Source of the DNA: Neisseria sp.
GTDB taxonomy: Bacteria; Pseudomonadota; Gammaproteobacteria; Burkholderiales; Neisseriaceae
Direction: 5' to 3'
Assembly (NCBI RefSeq): GCF_030523955.1
Contig: NZ_JAUNHL010000005.1
Location: forward strand, 1-64,000
DNA: 64,000 bases
Part shown: positions 44,167 through 52,269 of the stretch, one piece after another
How positions within the stretch are numbered: position 1 is the first letter of the stretch
How the letters are laid out: each line of letters begins with the position of its first letter
Translations under genes and position numbers: made by a program
Notes under the pieces: generated by a model
Seen by the model: only the letters and a program-made list of their open reading frames with translations
Told to the model about the DNA's origin: nothing
Database searches by the model: none

Positions 44167-44644
44167 GGGTACGCGGGGGCGGGGCGGTAAGCCGGGTTCT
44201 GTCGTCGGACAGCCATTCCTCTAGGCGCACCATTGCTGATGCGCTCCAGCAACCTACCCGAACGCTCGGCGAGCAGCGTCAATGCGTTCTGTTTGGTCTT
44301 GCTACGGATGGGGTTTAGCCTGCTGCGCCTTGTTGCCAAGTGCACGGTGCGCTCTTACCGCACCTTTTCACCCTTGCCTGTGCTCCCTGTCGCCAGCCTT
44401 TTGCGCTCTGCGGTGTTGGCCTGCCTTGTCGTACTATGTGTACTGTCTGCGGCACGCCGCCTTGCATAACGCAAAAGGCTGGCGACAGTATATTGGAACC
44501 ATCGGCGGTTCTGCTCTCTGTTCCACTTTCCGTCGTGTTTCCACGCCCGGCCGTTAGCCGGCATCCTGCTCTGCGTAGCCCGGACTTTCCTCTCCGCCCG
44601 CCTTAGCGACGGGCGCAGCGGCTGTCTGTCCTGCCTGCGTACCC
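44167..44644 (-). ncRNA. rnpB: RNase P RNA (bacterial type A) with enlarged P12
   Basis: The catalytic RNA that matures tRNA 5' ends. Conserved blocks on the minus strand are GAGGAAAGTCCGGGCT, ACAGAGAGCA, the GGTGCGGTAAGAGCGCACC hairpin and, near the 3' end, ACAGAACCCGGCTTA. GGGTACGC at the 5' end pairs with GCGTACCC at the 3' end to form P1, which sets the limits. At about 478 nt it is longer than the usual 350-400 nt. The excess is in P12, where a 19-bp perfect stem (44387-44405 with 44470-44488) encloses a Correia-like core. Ends are predicted, not mapped. Confidence 0.95.
44411..44467. repeat. Correia-like core inside the P12 loop of rnpB
   Basis: The segment including GTACTATGTGTACTGTCTGC and the following GCCGCCTTGCAT aligns closely with the core of the Correia-like elements elsewhere in the window (GTACTACTTGTACTGTCTGC, then CTGCCTTGTAT). 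The element termini (TATAGCGGATT) are absent. It lies wholly within the P12 arm. Confidence 0.75.
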
Positions 44645-44648
44645 TAAA

Positions 44649-44657
44649 ATTATAACA
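44649..44657 (-). promoter_or_regulatory. Extended -10 promoter of rnpB
   Basis: On the minus strand TGTTATAAT provides a perfect -10 (TATAAT, 44649-44654) with the extended TGn motif. It is positioned 5-7 bp before the predicted 5' end of rnpB. No good -35 hexamer is visible, consistent with an extended -10 promoter. Confidence 0.75.
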
Positions 44658-44690
44658 CGCCCGCGCAGTTGCACGGGCGGGTATCACGGA

Positions 44691-45035
44691 TTATTGCTGC
44701 TGCGGCAACACGCCGCTTTGTTGGGCGGCACGCCAAGCGGCATCCAGGCGCTCGCCGGCGGCTTTGAGCGTACTGTCGTGATTGACTTTGGCTTCGCTGG
44801 CCTGCTGCAATTCGGCGCGATAGCGGGAAATGTCGTTTTCGGCCGCTTGGCGGCGCTCTTCGGCGTTTTTTAATTTATATTGCAAATCGGCGATTTTGTT
44901 GTCGCCTTTGTTTTGGGCTTGCAACGCCTGGCGGTAAGCCGCTTGTGCGCTGAGCAACTCACTCGATGCATCCGCCAAAGCGGGCAGGGAAACCGCGGCC
45001 AGCAGCGCGGCACATCCTAAGCGTTTCATCATCAT
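44691..45035 (-). CDS. Small exported coiled-coil protein
   Basis: 114 residues with a Sec signal peptide (residues 1-22, cleavage after ALA) and a mature part of about 90 residues that is almost entirely predicted coiled coil (QAAYRQALQAQNKGDNKIAD, KLKNAEERRQAAENDI), rich in Ala, Gln and Lys. The Shine-Dalgarno AAGGA lies 6 nt before the first ATG. I do not recognise the family. Periplasmic location is likely. It follows the lipoprotein gene at 45072 on the same strand after 36 bp and may share its transcript. Confidence 0.75.
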   Translation of the reverse strand: MMMKRLGCAALLAAVSLPALADASSELLSAQAAYRQALQAQNKGDNKIADLQYKLKNAEERRQAAENDISRYRAELQQASEAKVNHDSTLKAAGERLDAAWRAAQQSGVLPQQQ

Positions 45036-45071
45036 GATTTTTCCTTATGAAAATTTACTGCTTGCGACACA

Positions 45072-45512
45072 TCACTTGTCGCCGCAAACGGCCTGATATT
45101 GCTTCTCGGTAATCGAGCCGTTCATTACCTGCATCGGGCGCAGCTCGGCGGCGCTGTATTTTTGGTTCACCAACTCTTTGCCGCTCTTATCGACCAGCAG
45201 CAATTGGGTTAAGCGGTAGGTTTTATTGCGGCAATCCATCTCCCAGGTACCGATGGCGGTTTTATAAACAGGGGTGTTCACATAGCGTTCTTCATCGGGC
45301 TTCACCACAGTTTTGCGGTCGCGGAAAGTCACCAGATTGCCGCTGCGCACGATGCTGCTTTTATCGATATAGGCGCGCACATTGCCGTTGCTGGTTTCGC
45401 CGATGCTGCTCCAGTTGCCGCCGGTACCCGGCCCGCCGGTGGTGGAACACGCAGCCAAAAGGGAAACCAGTGCGGCGGCGGCAAGCGATCGGCCGTTTAC
45501 AATCTTCTGCAT
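45072..45512 (-). CDS. Lipoprotein of the surface-adhesin E-like family
   Basis: 146 residues with a lipoprotein signal (lipobox LLAAC). The mature part has the pattern YIDKSSIVRSGN, VTFRDRK and IGTWEMDCRNKTYRLTQLLLVD, which resembles the surface-adhesin E (PF16747-like) proteins of Neisseria and Haemophilus. A conserved Cys pair (MDCRN and AVCGD) could form a disulfide. The role is uncertain; some family members bind host proteins and others are simply periplasmic. A TG-wadDUS (45527-45538) sits directly upstream and its last bases merge with the Shine-Dalgarno AAAGGAA. Confidence 0.7.
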   Translation of the reverse strand: MQKIVNGRSLAAAALVSLLAACSTTGGPGTGGNWSSIGETSNGNVRAYIDKSSIVRSGNLVTFRDRKTVVKPDEERYVNTPVYKTAIGTWEMDCRNKTYRLTQLLLVDKSGKELVNQKYSAAELRPMQVMNGSITEKQYQAVCGDK

Positions 45513-45599
45513 AAATCTATTCCTTTCAGACAGGCATACGCTGGCGGCACACCTGCAAAACCATTAAAATAACCGCCCCATTATAACGGAATTCTTTCC

Positions 45600-47972
45600 A
45601 TGACCAAGCAGCGCGACGATGCACGGCGCATTCTGCACGATGTATTCGGCTATCCCGATTTTCGCGGGCGGCAGGCCGATATCGTCGACACGCTGGCCGG
45701 CGGCGGCAGCCTCACCGTGCTGATGCCCACCGGCGGCGGCAAATCGCTCTGCTATCAGATTCCGGCCTTGATGCGCGAAGGCGTGGCGGTGGTGGTGTCG
45801 CCGCTGATTGCGCTGATGAACGACCAAGTCGCCGCACTGCGCGCTGCCGGCGTACATTCGGCCAGCGTGCACAGCGGCACGCCGCCCGACGAAGTGCGCC
45901 AAATTGCCGAAGACATCGCCAACGGCAGCCTGAAGCTGTTGTATGTTGCGCCGGAGCGGCTGGTAAGCGAGCGTTTCCTGCGCTTTCTCGACCACACCCG
46001 GGTGAGCCTGTTTGCCATAGACGAAGCGCACTGCGTGAGCCAGTGGGGGCACGATTTCCGCCCCGAATACCAACAGCTCGGTCTCTTGGCCGAACGCTAT
46101 CCGCAAGTACCGCGCATCGCGCTGACCGCCACCGCCGACGCCGAAACCCGCGCCGATATCCGCCATTATCTCAAGCTCGAACAAGCGCCCGAATTTATCG
46201 CCAGCTTCGACCGCCCGAACATCCGTTACCAAGTCATCGAAAAAAACAACGGCAAAAAGCAGCTGCTCGACTTTATCCGCAAAGAAATGCCGGGCGAAAG
46301 CGGCATTGTGTACTGCCTAAGCCGCAAAAGCGTGGAAGATGTCGCCCGTTTTTTAAGCGACAACGGCCTGAACGCCATTCCCTACCATGCCGGTTTAAGC
46401 ATGGAAATACGCGAACGCAACCAGCAGCGCTTCACCCGCGAAGACAACGTCATCGTGGTGGCCACCGTGGCCTTCGGCATGGGCATAGACAAACCCGATG
46501 TGCGCTTTGTTGCCCATCTCGACATGCCGCAAAGCATCGAGCATTTTTATCAGGAATCCGGCCGCGCCGGTCGCGACGGTTTGCCCGCCGCCAGCTGGCT
46601 GTGTTACGGCATGAACAATTTCATGCTGCTAAAAGAACGTATCATGGAAGGCGGCAGCGACGACTTTCAAAAGCAGATCGAACTGGCCAAACTCAACGCG
46701 ATGTTCGCCGTTTGCGAAACCGCCGAATGCCGCCGCGTATTGCTGTTGCGCCACTTCGGCGAAGAGAGCGCTCCCTGCGGCAACTGCGATAACTGCCTCA
46801 ATCCGCCGGTACGTTTCGACGGCACCGTACTCGTGCAAAAATTATTGAGCTGCATCTATCGTGTCGGCCAGCGTTTTGCCGCCGGCTATGTGATTAACGT
46901 ATTGCGCGGCAAAAACGAAGACTGGATACGGCAAAACGGCCACCACCAACTCTCCACCTTCGGCATCGGCGCCGAACAATCTGACAAAGACTGGCGCGCC
47001 GTTACCCGCCAATGCCTGGGGTTGGGTCTGATCGAAGCCGATGCTGCCAACCACCATGCATTACGGCTTACCGCCGCCGCCAAAAGCGTGCTCACCGGCG
47101 GCCGGCAAGTATGGTTGCGCCCGCTCAAGCGCGAGAAAACCGCTGCCGCCGGCGGCAATACCGGCCAATGGCTGCGTACCGAACGCGAAGAGCGTATCTG
47201 GCAGGCGCTGCGCAGCTGGCGGATGGCGCGTGCGCAAGACGAAGAAGTGCCCGCTTATGTGATTTTCGGAGATAAAACCCTGCGCGAACTGGTGGAAAAA
47301 CTGCCCGAGAATCTAGCCGACCTGCACGATATTTACGGCTTGGGCGAAGCCAAAATCGATAAATTCGGCGAAGAGTTGCTAGCGCTCTGCCAAAGCTTCG
47401 CCCGCCACGATACGGCCGGCAGCCCGGCCAGCCTTACCGAAACCGTAAAAGAACCTGATGAGAACCCCTTCGCCGACGAACGCGACCGCCGCCTGTGGCA
47501 AGCTTTGTACGACTGGCGGCAACAGCAGGCGGCCAGCGAAAACACGACGCCGCATAAAATCTGCGCCAACGACAGCCTGCTGGATCTGGTACACCTCACG
47601 CCGGCCGAACCCATCGATTTATCCGCCATTTACGGCTTGGGCGAAGTTCGTGCCGGTCAATACGGCAACGACATCCTCACCGTTTGCCGCCCGTTCGCCG
47701 ACAGCCTGAGCGACGCGGCCAAACAGCAGCGCGAACGGATGCGTACGCTGCTGAACTGGCGCGCCGCCACCGCCCAAGCAGAAGGTGAGCCGGAGCACAA
47801 AATCTTCAGCAAAATCACTTTGCGCGCCATTGCCGCCAAAGCGCCGCAATCGCAAGAAGCTTTGCGTGATATCCACGGCATAGACAATGATAAAGCCGAA
47901 CGCTACGGCCAAGAGGTGTTGGCACTGATAACAGGAGGAGCGGAAAAAGACGACGGGGGCAGCTGGTTATAG
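45600..47972 (+). CDS. recQ: ATP-dependent DNA helicase RecQ with multiple HRDC domains
   Basis: 3'-5' helicase in recombination and repair, and in Neisseria also linked to pilin antigenic variation. The 790-residue protein has the helicase core (Walker A PTGGGKSLCYQ, DEAH box IDEAHCVSQWGHDFRPEY, motif VI QESGRAGRDG), the zinc site (CRRVLLLRHFGE, CGNCDNC) and a winged-helix domain. Three C-terminal HRDC domains follow (about 530-600, 625-695, 710-780), each with an IYGLGE or IHGIDNDK-type motif. Three HRDCs are a neisserial hallmark; most bacteria have one. Confidence 0.97.
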   Translation: MTKQRDDARRILHDVFGYPDFRGRQADIVDTLAGGGSLTVLMPTGGGKSLCYQIPALMREGVAVVVSPLIALMNDQVAALRAAGVHSASVHSGTPPDEVRQIAEDIANGSLKLLYVAPERLVSERFLRFLDHTRVSLFAIDEAHCVSQWGHDFRPEYQQLGLLAERYPQVPRIALTATADAETRADIRHYLKLEQAPEFIASFDRPNIRYQVIEKNNGKKQLLDFIRKEMPGESGIVYCLSRKSVEDVARFLSDNGLNAIPYHAGLSMEIRERNQQRFTREDNVIVVATVAFGMGIDKPDVRFVAHLDMPQSIEHFYQESGRAGRDGLPAASWLCYGMNNFMLLKERIMEGGSDDFQKQIELAKLNAMFAVCETAECRRVLLLRHFGEESAPCGNCDNCLNPPVRFDGTVLVQKLLSCIYRVGQRFAAGYVINVLRGKNEDWIRQNGHHQLSTFGIGAEQSDKDWRAVTRQCLGLGLIEADAANHHALRLTAAAKSVLTGGRQVWLRPLKREKTAAAGGNTGQWLRTEREERIWQALRSWRMARAQDEEVPAYVIFGDKTLRELVEKLPENLADLHDIYGLGEAKIDKFGEELLALCQSFARHDTAGSPASLTETVKEPDENPFADERDRRLWQALYDWRQQQAASENTTPHKICANDSLLDLVHLTPAEPIDLSAIYGLGEVRAGQYGNDILTVCRPFADSLSDAAKQQRERMRTLLNWRAATAQAEGEPEHKIFSKITLRAIAAKAPQSQEALRDIHGIDNDKAERYGQEVLALITGGAEKDDGGSWL

Positions 47973-47993
47973 CGGCCGAGTCGATGACTTCGA

Positions 47994-48101
47994 TATAGCA
48001 GATTTAATTAATTTTCGATACAAGGCAGCAAGCCGCAGACAGTACAAGTAGTACGGCAAGGCGCAGCAACGCCGTAGCGAAAGTTAAGTTAATCTGCTAT
48101 A
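47994..48101. repeat. Correia-like element, short form
   Basis: A 108-bp copy bounded by TATAGCAGATTTAA and TTAATCTGCTATA. A short fragment of another end (TTATAGCGG) precedes it at about 47968. Confidence 0.9.
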
Positions 48102-48212
48102 CAAAACGGCAAACCGCATACAGTACCAAAGAGTATGCAACCGATTCTGTTGCCGCTTGAGAGCGGATAAACTTGATTTTCGCTGCGGAGTTGCTGCACC
48201 TTGCCGTATCAA

Positions 48213-48250
48213 TGCCTGTCTGAAAACATAAAAGTGTTTTCAGACAGGCA
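48213..48250. repeat. Inverted TG-wadDUS pair
   Basis: TGCCTGTCTGAA (48213-48224) and TTCAGACAGGCA (48239-48250) with a 14-nt loop that extends the stem (AAAACA/TGTTTT). Confidence 0.85.
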
Positions 48251-48311
48251 TTGTTCTTAAATTGATCGATTATCCTGCCGCATTCGACCGTTTTAATTTT
48301 GAATTGATTCA

Positions 48312-48376
48312 TATAGCGGATTTAATGACTTCGATACCAGGCAGCAAACCGCAACGAAGGAAATTTATCCGCTACA
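48312..48376. repeat. Internally deleted Correia-like element
   Basis: TATAGCGGATTTAATGACTT at the left and TTATCCGCTACA at the right bracket only about 35 bp of core. The total is 65 bp, compared with 108 bp for intact copies. Confidence 0.7.
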
Positions 48377-48391
48377 GAGTAAATTTTAAGG

Positions 48392-48931
48392 TTACGGCAA
48401 CAGCCCTTTGAGAAACAGCCAAATTTCATCCCAGTAATTTATTCCGTGGGCAAGGAAATAGCCGATAAGCAGAAACTGAAGTGTGCCGAACACCACGCCA
48501 AGCGTGCTGGCAACCAACACCGTGTTGAACGGCACCCGCATCGAGCCAGCCAGCAGGGGCATGAGTTTGGCGGCAGGCCCCGTTAGCCGGGCAGTCAGGA
48601 TGGCGGCACCGCCTTTTTTGAGCATAATCAGCCTGGCCTTGTGGTAGTGGAGGCGGCGTTTTCTGCCTTTGCCTACAAAGCGGCGGATGATGGTTTCGCC
48701 GTAACGGGTGCCGACGGCGTAGCTGATCAGGTCGCCGGAAAGGGCGCCCAGCCAGATTAGGGGAATAACCGTCCAGTCGTGGGTAACAGCGAAAGCGTAG
48801 CCGCCTGCGACAAAGAAAATTTCGCCCAACACAAACAGGCTGGTACCGATGAATGCGTCGCCAAATGCGCCTGCAAACAGAATTGCAGGCAGCCAGGCGG
48901 AATGGATAAAAGGGGTAAGCCAGTTAGGCAT
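48392..48931 (-). CDS. DedA-family membrane protein
   Basis: The 179-residue protein has about four hydrophobic segments and the DedA (SNARE-associated) signature regions GDAFIGTSLFVLGEIFF, GALSGDLISYAVG and the conserved-Arg stretch LTARLTGPAAKLMPLLAGSMRVPF. DedA proteins recycle undecaprenyl-phosphate or phospholipids across the inner membrane. It is 5 bp downstream of a GT2 gene, so its role could be tied to a lipid-linked glycan. Confidence 0.85.
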   Translation of the reverse strand: MPNWLTPFIHSAWLPAILFAGAFGDAFIGTSLFVLGEIFFVAGGYAFAVTHDWTVIPLIWLGALSGDLISYAVGTRYGETIIRRFVGKGRKRRLHYHKARLIMLKKGGAAILTARLTGPAAKLMPLLAGSMRVPFNTVLVASTLGVVFGTLQFLLIGYFLAHGINYWDEIWLFLKGLLP

Positions 48932-48936
48932 GCGGT

Positions 48937-49686
48937 TTATCTATCGTAATGACCGAACGGATATTCGATTTCGTTGTTACGCAACTCACCGCGGAAAAGT
49001 CGGAGGATATTGGCTTTCAGATAAACTCCGCCCATTTTGAAAATACCTTCTTTGTCCAAGCGGCGGGTGTTGAATTCAAAGAAAACGGGCAGCATGCGGA
49101 ATCTGAAGCTGCCGGCGGCACGATTGACATAGTCGCAGTCTTCGCAAAGGTGAATGTCGGTATCGAAACCGCCGATAAAGCGGTGGACGGTTTTGGTAGA
49201 GAAAATACAGGCGCCCGTGCAGGTGGGGAAGCTGTATTGCGTTGCCAGCATGCCCCAGTCGAACAGCCTCACGCCGATGCGGTTCAACAGTTTCGGCTCG
49301 GTACAGGTCATTCTGCCGGCCGATATCAATAAGCGTTTTTTATTCAGCTGGGCGAGGGATTTTTCAAGGAAATCCGGCGAAATGCGCACATCGGCATCCA
49401 AAAACACGATGCGTTCGTATTTGGCCTGTTCCGCACCCGTATTTCTTCCCAAACTGGCGCCGCGCCCCTCCATCACCACCGTACGCAAATCAAGCCTGTC
49501 TTTATAGCTCTCGGCAATGGCCACCGTATCGTCGTCGCTGCAACTGTCGGCCACCACCACTTCGAAATTGCGGTAACGCTGCGCCACTAAATCATTGAGT
49601 AAATTACCTATATTTTTCTCTTCATTGAGGGTGATGATCACAACGCTAAAAGGTGTCTGCGGTGAAAAAAAGGAAAGATGATTCAT
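48937..49686 (-). CDS. Family 2 glycosyltransferase
   Basis: 249 residues with a GT-A fold. It has FSVVIITLNEEKNIGNLL at the N-terminus, VVADSCSDDDT, the metal motif FLDADVR and a late HLCEDCDYVNRA (catalytic Glu-Asp region). The ATG at 49686 has AGGA 8 nt upstream; a GTG 27 bp earlier lacks one. It forms a two-gene operon with dedA. Acceptor and donor are unknown; lipooligosaccharide or a lipid-linked sugar are possibilities. Confidence 0.85.
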   Translation of the reverse strand: MNHLSFFSPQTPFSVVIITLNEEKNIGNLLNDLVAQRYRNFEVVVADSCSDDDTVAIAESYKDRLDLRTVVMEGRGASLGRNTGAEQAKYERIVFLDADVRISPDFLEKSLAQLNKKRLLISAGRMTCTEPKLLNRIGVRLFDWGMLATQYSFPTCTGACIFSTKTVHRFIGGFDTDIHLCEDCDYVNRAAGSFRFRMLPVFFEFNTRRLDKEGIFKMGGVYLKANILRLFRGELRNNEIEYPFGHYDR

Positions 49687-49900
49687 GGTTGTATCCTGAT
49701 AAATAATATTCACCTGTATTAAAACAGTGCAACATTAACAAAACATTAAGAGCAAATAAATAGTTTGCTTTTTTATATTCTTTTCTGCCAAGGGCGGCAT
49801 ATTCTTCCGCCGCTTTTCCTTAGTGTACAGAGGCAGATAGGCTGTTTGGCTGCTATGGTACATTGGTTTCAACATACAAGGAAGTGTAGCCAGAAGGCTT

Positions 49901-49970
49901 GCGAAGCGGTTTTTTGAGGAAAAATCCGCAGATGCAAGGCAAAAAGCACAGCAAGGTTGAACACCTTGCG
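49901..49970. repeat. Partial second copy of the 185-bp nested element
   Basis: GCGAAGCGGTTTTTTGAGGA through AGGTTGAACACCTT matches 2405-2474 closely over about 70 bp with scattered mismatches. The GGGTCTG ends are not present here, so it is a truncated copy. Confidence 0.65.
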
Positions 49971-49999
49971 CGCAGTTTATAGCGGATATTTGCCCCCTT

Positions 50000-50107
50000 T
50001 ATAGCGAATTAACTTAACTTTCGCTACAGCGTTGCCTCGCCTTGCCGTACTACTTGTACTGTCTGCGGCTTGCTGCCTTGTATCGAAAGTTAATTAAATC
50101 CGCTATA
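50000..50107. repeat. Correia-like element, short form
   Basis: A 108-bp copy bounded by TATAGCGAATTAAC and AAATCCGCTATA, in the same orientation as the copy at 24801. Confidence 0.9.
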
Positions 50108-50193
50108 TTAAAACCCATCCGCTTTTTCCCGCGCCTGCCTCACGACTCGAAAACGAAAATACCATTGCCGCCGTTATACCGCCTAAAATGGAA

Positions 50194-50224
50194 TGCCTGT
50201 CTGAAAAACTTTTTCAGACAGGCA
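50194..50224. terminator. Inverted TG-wadDUS pair downstream of lysA
   Basis: TGCCTGTCTGAA (50194-50205) and TTCAGACAGGCA (50213-50224), 30 bp past the lysA stop codon; the likely terminator of lptM-lysA. Confidence 0.8.
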
Positions 50225-50254
50225 TTCGGTTTCAATCGGCACATCAAAGCGGGA

Positions 50255-51472
50255 TTACAAACAATCCAGCTCGTTTTGCATCAATTGCTGCTGCGTTTCG
50301 CGGCGGCGGACCAGTTTGGCTTCGCGGCCGTTTACCAGCACTTCGGCGGGTTTGAGGCGGGCGTTATAGTTGCTGCCCATGCTAGCGGCGTAAGCGCCGG
50401 CGCTGCGGATCACCAGCAGATCGCCCGCTTGGGCGGCGATTTCGCGGTCGCGGGCGAAGAAGTCGCCGGTTTCGCAAACCGGGCCGACGATGTCGGCGGT
50501 AAAGGGGGCGGTATCGACGGCTTCGGCGTTTTCGATGTGATGATAAGCCTGATAAAGCGCGGGACGCATCAAATCGTTCATGGCTGCATCGACGATAACA
50601 AATTGTTTGTCGCCATTGCTTTTCACAAACTCGACGCGGGTGAGCAATACGCCGGCGTTGCCGACCAAGCTGCGGCCCGGTTCCAAAATCAATTTGAGCG
50701 CCCGGCCGCCGAGCAGCCGTTTAACCGTATCGGCGTAGGCGGCCAGATCCAGCGTGGTTTCGTCTTGGTAAACAATGCCGACGCCGCCGCCCAAATCGAG
50801 ATGCTCGAGCGCAATGCCTTGTTCGGAAAGGCGGTCGATTAACGCCAGCAGCCGCTCGCAAGCTTCGATCAGCGGCTCGGACTGGGTGAGCTGGGAGCCG
50901 ATGTGGCAGTCGATGCCTCTGATGTGCAGATGCGGCAGGCCGGCGGCGTACCGGTAAGCCTGTTCGGCATCGTCCATCGCAATGCCGAATTTGTTGGCTT
51001 TCAAACCGGTGGAGATATAAGGATGGGTTTGCGCGTCGACATCGGGATTGATGCGCAACGAAATCGGCGCGCGGCGGCCGAGCCGCGCGGCGATGCTGTT
51101 GATGCGGTCAAGTTCGGGCAAGGATTCGACGTTGAAGCATTTGATGCCTGCCTCAAGCGCATATTCGATTTCGGCTTCGCTTTTGCCTACGCCGGAAAAA
51201 ATGGTTTTACCGGCATCCCCGCCGGCCGCCAGCACACGCTCAAGCTCGCCGCCGGAAACGATGTCGAAACCGCTGCCGAGCGAGGCGAAATGGCGCAGGA
51301 TGCTGAGGTTGCCGTTGGCTTTGACGGCGTAACACAGCAAGGTGTCGCTGCCGAAAGCGTCGGTATAAGCGCGGTAGGCATCGGTGAGGGCTTGTTGGCT
51401 GTAAACATAGAGGGGCGTGCCGAATTGTTCGGCCAACCCGCTCAGGGCGAGTTCTTCGCAATAGAGGGTCAT
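50255..51472 (-). CDS. lysA: Diaminopimelate decarboxylase
   Basis: PLP enzyme that makes L-lysine from meso-diaminopimelate. The 405-residue protein has the PLP lysine in CYAVKANGN (Lys51), the substrate region GSGFDIVSGGELE, HIGSQ, the phosphate-binding LDLGGGVGI, and the interface motif GPVCETGDFFARDR (active-site Cys-Glu). It is 3 bp downstream of lptM and forms an operon with it. Confidence 0.97.
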   Translation of the reverse strand: MTLYCEELALSGLAEQFGTPLYVYSQQALTDAYRAYTDAFGSDTLLCYAVKANGNLSILRHFASLGSGFDIVSGGELERVLAAGGDAGKTIFSGVGKSEAEIEYALEAGIKCFNVESLPELDRINSIAARLGRRAPISLRINPDVDAQTHPYISTGLKANKFGIAMDDAEQAYRYAAGLPHLHIRGIDCHIGSQLTQSEPLIEACERLLALIDRLSEQGIALEHLDLGGGVGIVYQDETTLDLAAYADTVKRLLGGRALKLILEPGRSLVGNAGVLLTRVEFVKSNGDKQFVIVDAAMNDLMRPALYQAYHHIENAEAVDTAPFTADIVGPVCETGDFFARDREIAAQAGDLLVIRSAGAYAASMGSNYNARLKPAEVLVNGREAKLVRRRETQQQLMQNELDCL

Positions 51473-51475
51473 GCT

Positions 51476-51643
51476 TTAGCGTTCCGGTTGGGTGGTGGGT
51501 TCGGGGGCGGGCAGCGGCAGGCCGGTTTGTAAGGGGCCGAATTTGGCTTTGTCGTCTTCGCGCGGCAGGTAGAGATCGCCTTTGTAGCCGCAGGCGGTAA
51601 GGGTAAACAGCAGCGCAGCGGCAAGCGGCAGGAGTTTTTTCAT
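51476..51643 (-). CDS. lptM: LptM-like (YifL) small lipoprotein
   Basis: A 55-residue lipoprotein whose signal peptide ends LTAC-GYKGDLYLP, with Cys18 as the lipidation site. The CGxKGxLYLP motif is the hallmark of LptM/YifL, which assists assembly of the LptD lipopolysaccharide transport machine in the outer membrane. The rest is Pro-rich and disordered. Gene order lptM-lysA with divergent cyaY matches the cyaY-yifL neighbourhood seen in many proteobacteria. Confidence 0.9.
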   Translation of the reverse strand: MKKLLPLAAALLFTLTACGYKGDLYLPREDDKAKFGPLQTGLPLPAPEPTTQPER

Positions 51644-51707
51644 GGTGTTGCGGTCTTTTATATGGCAAGATTCGGTATCTTAAACAAAAACACGCTGGGA
51701 TTCAAAC

Positions 51708-52037
51708 ATGATGACGGAAAGTGAATTTTTGCAGCACTCGGATGCGCTGTTCGCTTATATTGAAGATCAAATCGACGAAGGCGGCTGGGATTTCGACTGC
51801 CAGTTCAGCGGCAACGTGCTGACCTTGGAAGCGGATGACGGTAGCCAGATTATCGTTAACCGGCATACGCCGAATCAGGAATTGTGGATAGCGGCCAAAA
51901 GCGGCGGCTATCATTTTGCCGAACAAGGCGGGCAATGGCTCGCTACCCGCGACGGCAGCGAATTTTTCTCGGTATTGAGCACCGCACTGAGCGCGGCGTC
52001 CGGCGAAGAGGTGGCGATTGCGCCGTTTGCCGGATAA
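51708..52037 (+). CDS. cyaY: Iron-sulfur cluster assembly protein CyaY (frataxin)
   Basis: The 109-residue frataxin fold protein has the acidic N-terminal helix ([20 protein letters not shown]) and the beta-sheet with [30 protein letters not shown]. It binds iron and modulates IscS during cluster assembly. ATG codons at 51708 and 51711 are both possible starts. It is divergent from lptM across 64 bp, which must hold both promoters. Confidence 0.95.
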   Translation: MMTESEFLQHSDALFAYIEDQIDEGGWDFDCQFSGNVLTLEADDGSQIIVNRHTPNQELWIAAKSGGYHFAEQGGQWLATRDGSEFFSVLSTALSAASGEEVAIAPFAG

Positions 52038-52088
52038 ACCGTTTTTCGGAACCTTGCCGCGCAAACTGTTTTGCAGTCTAAATCCAAT

Positions 52089-52231
52089 GAGACCTTTGCA
52101 AAACCCACATATGTGGATGCAGTTCAAGGCGTAGCAGCGCAGCGAGCGCAGACATAACATAGAGTTAGGCAAGCGAGCGAGCAGCACACAACGCAGAAAT
52201 GCGCCGCAGATGGGGGTTTTGCAAAGGTCTC
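52089..52231. mobile_element. 143-bp GAGACC miniature element, copy 3
   Basis: Flanked by an exact 5-bp direct repeat CCAAT (52084-52088 and 52232-52236). Nearly identical to copy 2 at 8800-8942. Its right end is 38 bp upstream of the AraC-type gene start. It also marks the left edge of a GC-rich segment with a different uptake dialect. Confidence 0.9.
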
Positions 52232-52269
52232 CCAATGGTTATCCGGATTCACTCACAGGCCGTCCGAAC

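Larger units (their letters stand above)
47973..48391. other. Repeat-rich intergenic region between recQ and dedA
   Basis: Contains a complete short Correia-like element, a degenerate one immediately next to it (about 48100-48210, with AACCGATTCTGTTGCC reminiscent of the long-form core), a 65-bp internally deleted copy (48312-48376) and an uptake-sequence pair. No gene is supported. Confidence 0.65.
49687..50254. other. Repeat-rich intergenic region between the GT2 gene and lysA
   Basis: Contains an AT-rich promoter region for the GT2 gene, an internal part of the 185-bp element family (49901-49970), a Correia end fragment (about 49978), one complete Correia-like element and an uptake-sequence pair. 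No gene is supported. Confidence 0.6.

Noticed and set aside
44233..44687. Several open frames over rnpB
   Set aside because: The region is a structured RNA with all conserved RNase P blocks; the frames are incidental.
44691..45035. Lipoprotein reading of the small coiled-coil protein
   Set aside because: The only early cysteine (MMMKRLGCAALLAAV) is at the start of the hydrophobic core and not in a lipobox position; cleavage after ALA is more likely.
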